A DNA stretch of 64,000 nucleotides from Nilaparvata lugens (GCF_014356525.2 NC_052509.1:34212584-34276583); one strand, 5' to 3'; shown: positions 22,105 to 33,969, counted from the first letter of the stretch. Numbers and translations: made by a program. The notes: generated by a model from the sequence alone, not told the origin.

Positions 22105-22903
22105 GAATGCAATTTATCAATTTTTATATTTTATTTACTTATTTATATTCTTTTTTTACTAGTTAACACAGTCCCTCCGTTCACCCCAAGGCAATAATCC
22201 CCTCCAAAAATAACTAAGACCTATGAACATCTCATAAAAAATACATATGTACATTAATAAAGTGAAATAAAAATCGAATATAAAATAAAAGTCATCTCAG
22301 CGTTCTCACTTCATTCACATAATTCACACATTTGGAATAAGCACAATTGAGAATTCTCCCCATTACATCCCCCTCCGTTATAAGGCACAATACGAAGATA
22401 CAAATCACTTGTTACAGAAAAGCAAGGATGGATAGGGGAAAAGAAAAGAAATACGCTTTTCTCGTTCATTGCAATACATTTGAATCATTAAATAGAAATC
22501 GCATGATATTGAGATGTGGGAAAAAAATAATATTCAAATTAAGTTAAAAATATAACTGGAAATAATTAAACGAAAGTAATGGGAAAAGAAACAAAAGCTT
22601 AAATATGTAAGTTGTAGAATTAAAAAAAATAATCAGCCAACCGAATCAATCCTTGGGGAACAAGAGAACTATTTTGAAAAAATCAATTTGGATGATACAG
22701 CTTTATAGCTATATAAATATTGATATTCATCTATCGTTCATTTGATATTTGAATTTATAGTTATCATAATCAATTATTATTAGAATTATTCTTATTTGGG
22801 AAAAAATCTACATTATCAAATAAAAATAGGTACCATCAGTCAGTCAAGTTGGACTCTTCCTTCGAAAAATTAAGGAGTCAAGTACAGGTGGCCATAAGAG
22901 CGT
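22105..22903 (-). other. 3' UTR of the element whose ORF1 is at 24144-25070
   Basis: On the minus strand this non-coding run ends in GTAAATAAAATATAAAAATT at about 22110-22130, which looks like a polyadenylation-type 3' end. It follows the truncated endonuclease directly, with no RT in between, so the RT of this copy has been lost. Confidence 0.45.
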
Positions 22904-23929
22904 TTAGATCATTATGATGAAATCTCTTTTTTTATTTTTTATTAATTTATTCACTCTATTTCTGAACGCACAGTATTGTATTTTGAAAGTTAAATTATTT
23001 CTATTATTTTTCCAACGTCTAAACAATCTATCCCTCTCTTTAAGCTGATTATATAAGTCGATTGTCATCCATTCATTCTTAAGAATAGGGTCATCATTTG
23101 AACGTTTATCTTGATATTTACTAGTTGTAGCTAATTGATAAGCTTTAGCAAAGTTTGATGTAATAAAATCATATATTAGATTTGGAGAGTGTAATAGGTC
23201 TGTTATATTCCAATCTACATGATCTAGTAGCACAGACAATAGCAATCTATCTGTATATTTACCCAGAATTCTATCAGAATTATCTGTATCATTGCAGAGT
23301 GGAACTATTAGATGAAGATTACATGCGATAATGTAGTGGTCTGAAATTTTTACGTTGGTGTCCACATCAACATCATCATAAGTCCTGACAAAAATATGGT
23401 CGATGCATGATTTAGTTATTATGTTTAACCTAGGCTCTTCACGAGTAACAATGGAGATACCTCTAATACAACCAAATGAATTTAGCATAGATTCATATAA
23501 ATTAATATTATGATCATTCTTTTTAAAAAGATCTAGGTTTGTATCTCCCGCTATAACAAGGTTAGACCCATTATCAAATTCCAGAATCAAGTTCTCCAGA
23601 TCTGAAATAAAATCAATCTTTCTAACACAATGAGGTCTATATAAAGCTATTATATTAAATTTATATCCGCTTATGGAAAGGTTAAGGCTTAAATATTCGA
23701 AATTTGTTATAACAGTTTGAGGGTTGAAAATATTGTAAGAGATTTCTTTTTTTAAAAAAATAGCCAATCCATGTTCATTATTTTTAGAATTGAATTTAAA
23801 GATAGATTTATAGCCTCGTATTCTAAAAGTACTGCTTATAGAACTGTCAATGTTTATCTCAGAGAGAATTATGATATCTATTGGTGCATTTTTTATATTG
23901 AGCGAAAAAGTATCAAAATTTTGTCGCAT
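22904..23929 (-). pseudogene. non-LTR endonuclease plus linker, RT lost
   Basis: A 341-codon frame carries endonuclease motifs: ILSEINIDSS, ALYRPH, VIAGDTNLDL, KSCIDHIF and KISDHYIIACN. It continues into a basic linker (LKERDRLFRRWKNNRNN, then LIKNKKRDF) that normally leads into the RT. The frame stops at 22904 and no RT follows. The upstream flank (about 24000-23930) carries more endonuclease N-terminal sequence out of frame. The RT fragment at 17158-18120 could be its displaced C-terminal half, separated by the insertion at 18125-22104; this is plausible but unproven. Confidence 0.85.
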
Positions 23930-24143
23930 GGATCGTATATTAAGGTGAATGATTCTAATTGTTTGGTTTATAGTGAAATTCGTTAGGTTTTGATTGATAA
24001 CGCGATTATCGTTGAGCCAGCTATCTATAGAGAGATAGGATTCACAGGGTTAAATTTTCTGTGAAATCACATCATCATTATCAAAATTCATTGGAAGAGT
24101 TTGTTGCAGAGAGAATAATATTTAGAATTATTTACTATATGAA

Positions 24144-25070
24144 TTAAATTAATTTATCCAAGTCCTCGGAGGTTCTAATATTAATTATATGAGTGTTTTC
24201 TGCTTTTCGTGCTAGGATCCTACCATTGTTGGTCCACACAAACTTATAGTTCATTGTTTTGGCTCTACTTTTCGCTAGCGACAATAGTTTTTTATTGTAT
24301 GAGGTCAAGTTCTCATTGAAGTACACTTTCTTATCACTTTGGCCACCAAGCGATTTATCAGTTAGTCTTGCTGCCTTTCCTTTCTTCAACCAGGTTTTTC
24401 TAACGTCTCTGGAAACGAACTGCACGATTAATGCTGGCGGACGATTTTTTTCACGCACTGGTAGAGGGTGAGCGGCACTTATGTCATAATCGTCCTTTAA
24501 TTTTATTTCAATTTTATCTGCAATTTTCTTCAGCAGCTCCCTAGGCTCCTTTTTCGAGGAATCTTCCAACCCATGAATTTCCAAGTTCCAACCTCTACCA
24601 TATTGATCGAGATCGTTTAATTGTAGCCTCAAATCTTCGATTACACAGTCCTTGGAACGTGATTGTTTTTTAACTTCATGAATCTCTTTGGAGAGTTTGT
24701 TATTTTCTTCCCTAATTGATTTAATTTCTTCAAGAAGGCTATCATATTTTTCGGAAATAAACTCCTGACTTCCTTGTATTGTGGTACAAACAGATTCAAT
24801 GTTGGTTATTTTATCATTCAGCAAAGTTAGAATTGATTTAATTTCGGAAAGTTCAGTATTAGAGTTTATTGTATTACCTGCAGATCCCTGTCCAGATTTT
24901 GCACTCTTACACACATGCATACAACGCCATTTCTTCTTTTCGTCGGAAGACATTCTATTGTAGGCCGCTTCCTTCAAACTGCATCCAAAGTGGTAGCTAT
25001 TCTTGCAACCATCACATGTCACAAATCCTGATGCTGGTAGATTGCTATCACAATAATTACACCAAGCCAT
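24144..25070 (-). CDS. ORF1 protein of a CR1/Jockey-like element: PHD finger, coiled coil, RNA-binding region
   Basis: An uninterrupted 308-codon frame starting at ATG 25070. Residues 3-54 form a PHD-type zinc finger: CNYC, then CDGC, a His (SYHFGC), and a final Trp-x-Cys pair (WRCMHVC). Residues about 75-150 are a coiled coil rich in E, K, I and L (EIKSIREENNKLSKEIHEVK). Residues about 155-300 carry the RRM-like region usual in these ORF1 proteins, starting YGRGWNLEIHGLED and including KVYFNENLTSYNKKLLSLAK. Such proteins bind element RNA and act as chaperones. It sits 215 bases upstream of the endonuclease frame, the normal ORF1-ORF2 order. It is intact although its ORF2 is broken. Confidence 0.85.
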   Translation of the reverse strand: MAWCNYCDSNLPASGFVTCDGCKNSYHFGCSLKEAAYNRMSSDEKKKWRCMHVCKSAKSGQGSAGNTINSNTELSEIKSILTLLNDKITNIESVCTTIQGSQEFISEKYDSLLEEIKSIREENNKLSKEIHEVKKQSRSKDCVIEDLRLQLNDLDQYGRGWNLEIHGLEDSSKKEPRELLKKIADKIEIKLKDDYDISAAHPLPVREKNRPPALIVQFVSRDVRKTWLKKGKAARLTDKSLGGQSDKKVYFNENLTSYNKKLLSLAKSRAKTMNYKFVWTNNGRILARKAENTHIINIRTSEDLDKLI

Positions 25071-25257
25071 TATACTTGAACTATTATATAATTATTTGAA
25101 ATAAAATGATAACTCAACGTACTGAAAGTAGCGGAGTTGAAAAACACTTGTTATCTGAGAGATTATACCGTCCGTCCGCCTCGAGCGACTGATTGCGACG
25201 CATACAGACCAATACCGTACCCAAAAACCACTTTTTTGGACTCAGGGGACCTTGAAA
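25071..25257 (-). promoter_or_regulatory. probable 5' UTR and internal promoter region of the ORF1 element
   Basis: Upstream of the ORF1 start, a GC-richer patch (25160-25230, with CCGTCCGTCCGCCTCGAGCG) stands out from the AT-rich surroundings. Non-LTR elements carry their promoter in the 5' UTR, so this is where it would be. No specific box is identified. Confidence 0.3.
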
Positions 25258-25490
25258 CGTATAGAAATTTAGAAATTGGGGTACCTTAATTTTTTTCGGA
25301 AAGCAATACTTTCCTTACCTATGGTAATAGGACAAGGAAAGTAAAAACTACTGTTTGCAGCGGAAAACAAGCTTTTTCCACCTAATGTCAATCCCAACAA
25401 TTGGAAAACCGTGTAACTCATGACTCCTTGAAGGTACAGACTTGGGAATGGTATCAATCTCTTTATAATGATTGATGAGCAAAGGAAGAC
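25258..25490 (+). repeat. R1 family fragment
   Basis: CTGTTTGCAGCGGAAAACAA, CTTTTTCCACCTAATGTCAA and GGAAAACCGTGTAACTCATG recur in reverse complement at 29395-29500. It extends R1 beyond the end of copy 1 at 14338. Confidence 0.75.
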
Positions 25491-25910
25491 AGAGCATAGA
25501 AAACATTATTTCAAACAACAACTAACCACCTAATGACTTACTAAACACTAACTAATTAATAATACGCACAAAAAAAACTAACAAAACCTACTCTAGGAAA
25601 TGATACGCCATAGTGGAGTAGGTCAATTTCCACACAGAAAAATCTAAACAAGTAGATGACACATAAGATTTTTTGTAACTAACTATTGTATGTAATATTG
25701 TAATTTATCTAATATTTTGTGTTATTGATGTTGTAGTTTTAGTTTTTTTTGGGAAATAAACATTTTATCATTTATTTATTCATTTATTCATATAATGATG
25801 TGTAGAAATGATGGCAATCTCAAAAATATTTGTCATCATGAAGAAAACAAGATGGCGGCAAAAATATGCCGATTTTCAAGAAATCGTCTGTAATTCTAAT
25901 AATGTCGAGG
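25491..25910. other. no gene seen
   Basis: AT-rich. It contains an AAGATGGCGGCAAAAATATG phrase (about 25850) similar to R1, then the PLE begins. Confidence 0.4.
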
Positions 25911-26445
25911 ATTGAATGAAAAAGACTAAGAAATTGTCAAAAAACCACAGATTTATTGATACTTAGAAAGACCGGTTTCGGTTATTACACCATTGTCAAT
26001 CTCTGATTAACTAAAACTAAATACAAGAGCAGCAGAATTCATACTAGTAGGCGAGTACTGCTATTGGTCAAGGGCATGAACGCCTGCCATTGGCCCAGCT
26101 AGACAGTTTCCTCCCACTCAACGGTGTGACAAAATGGCGGCTTAAGCAACAGAATCGCCATGATAACAAAATTTACTTTCAGTACAGAATAAGAACCAAG
26201 AAAACAAGTGTTAATAAAACAAATATGTGAATGGAAAAACTATTGACTAATGTATGCTTACAATTTTATGATAAAACTAAATTTGTAGTGTTGTATTGGT
26301 TGAAATTAATCTGGTCATTTAAACTATACTGGGAATTCTCCTTAATTACTCTTGTTATTTCTATTGCCTCTAGAATATTCAAAGATCTGCCTTTGTTATT
26401 AACATGCAGAAACTCAACATTCTTCTTAACTGTGAACTTGTGATT
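25911..26445 (-). repeat. left inverted arm of the PLE
   Basis: It starts ATTGAATGAAAAAGACTAAG and ends AACTTGTGATT. It contains the family's tail motif in reverse (GACCGGTTTCGGTTATTACA). Confidence 0.9.
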
Positions 26446-26479
26446 ATCACAGTCACTGTGAACTTCTCAAAGATCAACA

Positions 26480-28410
26480 TCCGACACTAAATAATAGGTC
26501 TATCATTCAACATCAACACAAGTTTGCTGATAGGGTAGCCAATTTCTCACAAGTCCAATTTTCATCTACAGAGAGAGTTACTAGGACGAGGTAACAAATA
26601 CAGTAGTCATACCTAGCTATTTGGATAACCAACAACTTGAACGACTAGCATGCAGCATTGATAGTAATTGGGAAGCCTCAAAGAACAAAATACTAACTAA
26701 CAGATGTGCTGACATAATTCTTCAAGAGAAGACAAGGGAACTTCGACCAGAGATCACAAAAACGGCAGACATCATGAAGAATTTAAAGAAGATGAAAACC
26801 AATGACCTGATTATTTTGAAAGCTGACAAAGGATGCACTACAGTAATAATGGATAAGGATGAATATCTAAGTAAGGTAAACCATTTCATTGAAGATAACA
26901 ATTTTATTGAGATTAACTCCAATCCCACCACCAAAATCAATAGCTTCATTAGAAATAAGTTGACTACCACCACCAAATTTTTTAATAAGAAAGAAACTAA
27001 GTATCTAACAGTTATGAATCCATATCCACCTAGACTTTTCGGTCAACCTAAATTACACAAAACTAATGTTCCTATAAGACCAGTGGTATCTTTTGTTAAT
27101 TCCACCTGCTCTAAATTAGCTCACAAACTGAATAGCACCTTTCGGTCATTAATGGGTTTTCAACCAAAATTTAGTATTAAAAATTCATTGGAGTTGGTCA
27201 ACAATATAAAGCATATTCCTATTCTATCATCTCATAAACTTGTGTCATTTGATGTTACTAATTTATTCACTAACATTCCGGTGGGAGAAAGTCTTGAAAG
27301 AGCTGAGGAAATAATGAAAGCCTCTATCAATGAACATACACTCAGAGAAGAACTGATAGGATTGATGAAGTTATGCACTCAGCATAATTATTTCAAATTT
27401 AACAATAGATTTTTTGAACAATGAGAGGGGTTGGCAATGGGGTCACCCCTCTCACCACTCCTTGCTGAATTATTCATGGATAAGTTAGAAAATAGAATTA
27501 TTGAAAATAGTCATTTCAAAGATAAAATTGTTCACTGGTTTCGATATGTAGATGATATTATTTGCTTATGGAAAGGAAGTAACAGACAACTAGACAATTT
27601 TCTCTCCTATCTGAATGGATTACATCAGAGTATAAAATTCACTGTAGAGGTAGAACAGGATTGTGTATTGAATTTTCTAGATTTAAGAATAGATCATAGT
27701 ACTGGTTTTCACAAGTTTTCTATTTTAAGAACACCAACCCATACTGATGTTATCATTCCTCTTCATTCTTGTCATCCTATTTCTCACGAACTTGCTGCTT
27801 TCAATAGCATGGTCTATAGAGCACTAACAATACCTATGAGCTATCATGATTTTGATATTGATATCACTGAAATTAAACACATAGCTGTTACAAATGGGTA
27901 TGAAGAAAGTATGGTGGACAGATTAATGAGTAAAATTAATAGACAAATTTCAATCAATTCTAGCTTTGTAGGCTCAAACTGTGAGGAGAAGACTTGGATA
28001 ACAATCCCATATTTAGGCCTTGTATCTGATAAGATAGGTAGGGAATTGAAGAGGAATGGATTTCATATTGCTTTCAAGACCAAACCTATTTCAAATAGTC
28101 TATTTAGCTGGAGTAAAGACAAAATTGATATTTGGGATAAAAGTGGAGTGTACAAACTTAAATGTGGTGATTGTAATGCTTGTTATGTGAGCCAAACTGG
28201 TAGAAGTTTCAAAAGTAGAATTAAAGAACATCAGAGATTGGAATAAACAAAATGGGGAATCTAACTTTGCAGAACATTAGATAACAAGTAATCACAAGTT
28301 CACAGTTAAGGAGAATGTTGAGTTTCTGCATGTTAATAATATAGGCAGATCTTTGAATATTCTAGAGGCTTTAGAAATAACAAGAGTAATCAAGGAAAAT
28401 CCCAGTATAG
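26480..28410 (+). pseudogene. PLE reverse transcriptase with GIY-YIG endonuclease
   Basis: Upstream coding remnants (FADRVANFSQVQFSS) start near 26500, with a frame break near 26590. The 26621-27424 frame holds ADKGCTTVIMD (68-78), GQPKLHKTNVPIRPVVSF (141-158) and the palm motif SFDVTNLFTNIP (209-220). A single TGA at 27422-27424 then interrupts (FEQ-stop-EGLAMGSPLSP). The 27431-28246 frame continues with MGSPLSP, catalytic YVDD (39-42), FLDLRI and PTHTD. It ends in a GIY-YIG start, GVYKLKCGDCNACYVS, where the second motif reads YVS rather than YIG or YVG. The rest of the nuclease (about 28250-28410) is frame-shifted. Overall it is one stop and one or two frameshifts from intact. Confidence 0.9.
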
Positions 28411-28823
28411 TTTAAATGACCAGATTCATTTCAACCAATACAACACTACAAATTTAGTTTTATCATAAAATTGTAAGCATACATTAGTCAATAGTTTTTC
28501 CATTTACATATTTGTTTTATTAACACTTGTTTTCTTGGTTCTTATTCTGTACTGAAAGTAAATTTTGTTATCATGGCGATTCTGTTGCTTAAGCCGCCAT
28601 TTTGTCACACCGTTGAGTGGGAGGAGACTGTTTAGCTGGGCCAATGGCAGGCGTTCATGCCCTTGACCAATAGCAGTACTCGCCTACTAGTATAAATTCT
28701 GCTGCTCTTGTATTTAGTTTTAGTTTATCAGAGATTGACAAAGGTATAATAACCGAAACCGATCTTTCTAAGTATCAATAAATCTGTGGTCTTTTGACAA
28801 TTTCTTAGTCTTTTTCATTCAAT
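28290..28823 (+). repeat. right inverted arm of the PLE
   Basis: It includes the end of the nuclease reading frame (SLNILEALEI-like) and a tail with AACCGAAACC and ATAAATCTGTGG. The tail also matches the solo fragment at 2396-2510. Confidence 0.9.
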
Positions 28824-29039
28824 ATGAATAATTACCATAATATCTCAGGTACTCAACTACACAAAAAGTGAATGTCGAGGATACCGCATCAATTCAGCCA
28901 TTTGGGAGCTCCAGAATAATCATACTACAAAATCCGAAAATTTATCCAATTCCACCAACTTTTACTATGGTGAATATAACTTCAAACTCTTGAAATAAGA
29001 TTTTTGGCCGCCATCTTGGATTTTTCTATGACTAACTTT
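28824..29039. other. no gene seen, R1-like flank
   Basis: Contains TTTTTGGCCGCCATCTTGGA; likely older R1-related sequence split by the PLE. Confidence 0.35.
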
Positions 29040-29385
29040 TTTGAGATTGCCATCATGGATAATCTATTTCCACACACCTTTACGAAGAGATTGATACCAT
29101 TTTCAGGTCTGTACCTTCAAGGGGTCATGAGTTACATGGTTTTCCAATTTTTCAGGTTTGGCATATGATGAAAAAGTGTGTTTTCCACTACAAACAGTAG
29201 TTTTTCTCTTTTTCTAATGACGCACCAGCAGTGAATGGTGGAGTTACAGCCTACAACCATATGTCATTTTGAAGCTTTGGAAATATTCTATGGATTATCA
29301 TGGATAATCTCTGTATATGTATTCGCAGTGGACAAACACTAGTATTATTTGCAGTGTTGTGTCTCTTTCTTCACATTATTATAAA
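29040..29385 (-). repeat. R1 family, partial tandem unit
   Basis: GAAGAGATTGATACCATT, TCTGTACCTTCAAGG, GTCATGAGTTA and AGCCTACAACCA recur in the same order in the adjoining unit at 29386-29640. The two form an imperfect tandem of about 290 bases. Confidence 0.75.
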
Positions 29386-30418
29386 GAGATTGATACCATT
29401 ACCAAGTCTGTACCTTCAAGGAGTCATGAGTTAAACGGTTTTCAATTGTTGGGATTGACATTTCGTGGAAAAAGCTTGTTTTCCGCTGCAAACAGTACTT
29501 TTTACTCTTTTTCCGATGTCACTCCAGCAGTAAAATATGGACTTACAGCCTACAACCAGATGTCATTTTGAAGCTCTGGAAATATTCTACAACACTGTGC
29601 AAATAATACTCGTTTTTGTCCACTGCGAATACATATACAGGGTGAAAAGTGGAATATTGTCACCGAAAAATGTATGTTTCAAGTTTTTGAAGTTGAATAA
29701 ATAATGGAAAGAGTGGTCAAAATGATATAATTCTCTCGAACATCATCGTTTGGTCAATTCTAAACACTTTGGTGGTAAAACCAATCTGATATCTCTCACA
29801 ATAACTGAATAACAAGCGATATAAAAAATGTCTGTCAATAATGACCGCCATCTTGTATTTTTCAATGATGTCAAATATTTTCATTGTTTCCATCATCAAT
29901 ATTCTTATTTGCCTTGTTGTAACGAAGAGATGAAGACCATTAGCAAGTCTCTATCTTAGAATAGTCATGAAAAATAGATTTTTTAGTTCTAGCTTGTTCA
30001 TTACCTCATGCTTATGGAAAAACGCACCAGAAATCATGCAGGGTTTTCTTTGGAGGGCGCTGAAGAACTCATTTTTTGACGTACAGCGCATGAAGATATA
30101 TATTGAAGTTGATGATACATACTCAAGTTGTAAAAACGCTCTGAATTTCATAGATTTAAAATTTCTCTGTATCTCTTGCACAAAAAAAAGTAATAATGGA
30201 ATGAAATTTGAACAAATTTAGAAAAAGTTTTTTTGGGCTTTTGAAGGTTATAACTAAAAAAATATGCGTTTTAGAGGAAAATTTTATAGAACAAAAATTG
30301 AAGAGGAAGATTTTGAAAATATTTTCGTCTAAAGAACGGTTTTCAACGGTTATTGAAATACAAGCCATATAGTAAAACTCTGAAAATTTTGGCGGCCATC
30401 TTGTTTCCGAGGTGTTTG
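29386..30418 (-). repeat. unclassified repeat family R1, copy 2
   Basis: This is the reverse complement of 13403-14340 over about 920 bases, with extra R1 sequence (29386-29500) missing from copy 1. Neither copy has a shared open frame, so R1 looks non-coding. Ends are not defined and no terminal inverted repeats or target duplications were found. Confidence 0.85.
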
Positions 30419-31854
30419 CCTGTGATTTCGATTTATCATCATCACGATCCTTATTTTTCTAGACCTAACGAAGAAATTGATACATCTTCCACGGCTGTTA
30501 CTCAAAAATGACCACGTTGTGCTTTATTCATGACATTTGCACCCGGACTATAAGAATTTTGTTGTTATCAAGTGAAATTAATAGCAAAGATACTCAGATA
30601 TTCGCTTATCTCTGCTAATAGTATCATCATAGACTATACACTATTTGAAATAGACTTAAAATTATATTATTTGTGGAGCTGAAATCATAATTTTGAAATT
30701 TGTCCACAATTTATTGAAATGAATTCAGTTAATTCCACCGTTGTGCACGGTTACCATCCAAGAGTAAAATTGCAGCGTTACTGATGATAAGAGATTTGTT
30801 CCATGTAACTTCATTTTCTTCTATAAACATGAAATATATTTTCTTTTTATTTACCATAGGCTATATGCAATAAAAAAGTGGAAATATGCATCATGCAGAG
30901 AAATTATATTATAAGATTTTTTCATGGAAACTGATTTTTTTATCACAATACCTAATATAACTAAGAAAATACTCGTATAATTGAAAGATTCTGCATACTA
31001 ATTAAGCAACATTTTATAAAAAAAACCAGAACAGTTTTTTAATACAGATAGTTCAATTAATACTAGTAAAGAAATTAGTGGAAAGAATTGATATAGCCTA
31101 AAGTGTATACGAACTTGATAGTTTTTTTCAATTTCAATACCGGAATTTATGATGAAATGCAAGAATCAGCTCGTTAGATGATCGTTCCTGTTATTAAACG
31201 TAGCTCATAATAAGAGTAATTAAGTATATTTCAAAATATCAAAACATTTTAATTATATTTTTTTCCATTGGTATTCGACAGTCTGCTTGACTGGTTCTAA
31301 AAATTGGATAATTCGAAAAGCTAACTACTGATACTCACTAAAAGGAATGAATTAATTATATACTCAGGCGAGGTGGTACTTTCGTCACGGACTTCCCTCC
31401 AATAGAAGCCATAAGGATATTTTCATCATCATAGTGCATTGAAATAATAATTTACGAACTGCATCAAATATGAAAGGCTAACTGAGAGCCAACAAAAAAC
31501 GTTGACCTAAACTGCATTTGCTGTATTCAGTTTTTCAAGGGAAACAACTTTTAGTGTTCAATTTTTGTATCAGTATTTGAAATTTAGCGACTGGAGCAAC
31601 CAATAAAAATAATATATTCAAGACCAAGTTTCCTGATGACATTCAAGTTTATTTCTGACCACGTTTGAAATAATTCGTAGAAATAATTATTATTAATTCA
31701 AACTTCATTCTAATGGTAGATAACATACTTATGGTCTGGATTTTTTAATGACAAGCTACTGTAGATCTACTCAATTTATTCTGAGAATCCGGTTGACATT
31801 TGAGTTTATTTTTGAGCCAATTCCTTAAAATAATAAACAGAAAAAACTTATAAA
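30419..31854. other. no gene seen
   Basis: AT-rich sequence with no frame above about 60 codons that shows homology, no tandem repeat and no paired terminal repeats. Confidence 0.5.
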
Positions 31855-32060
31855 TTATTCGGGTTCAAATCCGAGCCCGGGCAAGATATTTTTCTCGGGC
31901 CACTCCCATGTTTCGGATGGACACGATAAACCCTTGGTCCCGGCTGCCTGGAAAGCAGTTGTTAGGTCATGTCAGAGGTCCTGAAATTGATCAGTTGCGA
32001 CCTGAAAACTCTGAAACCAGATCTGAGCCAGCCAGGTTACTCGATAATATTATAAATTAT
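31855..32060 (+). mobile_element. tRNA-type SINE remnant
   Basis: GGGTTCAAATCC at 31861-31872 fits an RNA polymerase III B box (GGTTCRANNCC). About 45 bases on is the conserved core CATGTTTCGGATGGACACG, then TTGGTCCCGGCTGCC, which matches the minus-strand core at 5535-5574. No A box is visible upstream, so the head is truncated. SINEs have no proteins and move with partner non-LTR enzymes. A short frame here is not considered coding. Confidence 0.55.
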
Positions 32061-33088
32061 TCATTCCTCACACCCGTCACTCATGCTCTGCTTTTCATGT
32101 TGACAAAATAAATGCTACTGTGCACTATTTATTTTTTGTACGGTAATCTTTGTTACAAGCAGTATGAAAATTATAGAAATGAAGATTGATGATTATGAAT
32201 ATTAGGTACATTTATAGCCCTAATCTCATGTTGTATGTGTTTTGTTTCAGGACTAAATACAAAGGAATAATCAAGATCTCAGTTTGATGAGTTACAAGCA
32301 TAGAATGATAAAGCAATTTGAATTAAAAATATAACATAAATTATAGCATTAGTTAAACCAAAAATGTAGTTGAAGTCGTTTAATTTATCTGCACCCACTT
32401 ATTCCTTTATACATATTTTGGGTTTGTTCTGAGATGATATAAGTTAGATATATCTTAGGATTCATAAGGAGTACCTAGAATGAATAAAAATTTAACATAA
32501 TTTCATAACATAAATTTAAATTCAGGACCATGGTCCTGTTATCCAGATTTTAATTGAATTCATGATACGGAAATTCAGCTGCAATAAGAATATATAGTTG
32601 TAAAAATGTAAAAAATATACCGAAATATTTTACACGACTCTTCTTTCTCTTATACAGATTTAAGGATGTATAGTATAATGTTGAATATGCATATTATAAG
32701 GATGGGTTGATAAACTTAAAACGCATGAAATTCTATTAATGTATTTATTACAAAACCAGTGAATACAGTTCTTCATCTTTTCGTATACAAAAGTATCATC
32801 ATAAAAATTATAATGAACACCTTTTCTTAATAATACAGTAATAATAATAGTATTTGTACTCAATATTTTTAAAAGCTGCTTTATCATAATCAAATATTTA
32901 CATGGTTATTAAGTATAAAAATATAAAATGTATTATGATTTCAAAGTATTGACTATTTAAATTTTTTTTAATATAATTCGAGATCTTTTTTACATATGGT
33001 AAGTTAATTCTTAAAGCACTTGTTTGGTTATTTGAGCAAGTAGTGTGACGTTTCAACGAATATTAACTTATACTCAAGTATCTGATCA
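32061..33088. other. no gene seen
   Basis: Very AT-rich. No homology or organised repeat was found. Confidence 0.5.
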
Positions 33089-33090
33089 TA

Positions 33091-33967
33091 CTAGGGTAGA
33101 TTGAAAACTTTCCGACCTAACAATGAAGATAACAACCTTACAGTTTAGATAACAACTAATAATATGAGTTTTGGCATGATACTTGGATACATTACCACCC
33201 ATTCAGAACTAAAAAATTCAATCAACTGTGAAGAGGAGTCGCCTTGAAATAATCAAGAACATTCTCCCTGGAGAGTGTTTCCGTGGCACCCTGTTTTGGG
33301 AAAATTTTAATCAATTGCCTTCAAAAATCAACTCATGATTACACTATGCATTATTACTCATCAGTTTAAAGGTAGCAATCATTAAGAACGGTTGTATTTG
33401 CAGAAAAAGGTATCATAAACGCATCGCTCTGCCACACACTATCTCACACAGCGGTACCATATAATAAATAATTTCGAGACCATCTACAATCAGTATTCCA
33501 TCAAAAAAGGGTACCACGAAAACAGTTTCCAGGGAAAATGTTTTCGATTCTCAAAGACGGCTCCTCCTCAACAGTTGACAGATTTTTTAGTTCTGGATGA
33601 GTAGTAATGTACGGTATCCCATTCTTTCATTATCATGTATTATTCTCATATTATTTTATTATTAATATATTATTATTATTTTTATATTATGCACATGTAT
33701 TTCGGACATGTGCCGAAACTTATATTTTTAGCTCCTTAAGTGCGATTACAGAGTTAATCTAATTGAAAAGCTATTTGTGAGCAGACGCAGCACTCAACAT
33801 TCGACCTAGACTTTCCTACTAAAGCGATTCTAAACTTAAAAATCACCAATAAAAATGGCTGAAATTTTAGTGAGTAGCCATTGAAATATAACAAAAAATT
33901 CTCCAGGTCTTATTGATGATATTTTTCCTCTCCGTGGTTAGGCCAGAAAATGTTCAATCTACCCTCG
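33091..33967. mobile_element. mariner-like MITE with long imperfect inverted repeats
   Basis: The ends CTAGGGTAGATTGAAAACTT (33091) and, reversed, CGAGGGTAGATTGAACATTT (33967) are each flanked by TA. Inner inverted segments (33178-33300 against 33490-33630, with AACTAAAAAATTCAATCAAC and its mirror) extend the fold-back. No coding frame was found. The TA site and GAGGGTWGATTGAA ends suggest a Tc1/mariner origin. Confidence 0.65.
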
Positions 33968-33969
33968 TA

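Larger units (their letters stand above)
25911..28823 (+). mobile_element. Penelope-like element with 535 bp inverted arms
   Basis: The left arm (25911-26445) is the reverse complement of the right arm (28290-28823) with about one difference every 25-30 bases. The body between them encodes the PLE reverse transcriptase and GIY-YIG nuclease on the plus strand. The right arm includes the 3' coding end plus the tail; the left arm is an inverted copy of both. Penelope elements are known for terminal repeats in direct or inverted arrangement with partial copies, and this fits. No clear target duplication is visible (left flank GTCGAGG, right flank ATGAATA). Confidence 0.9.
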
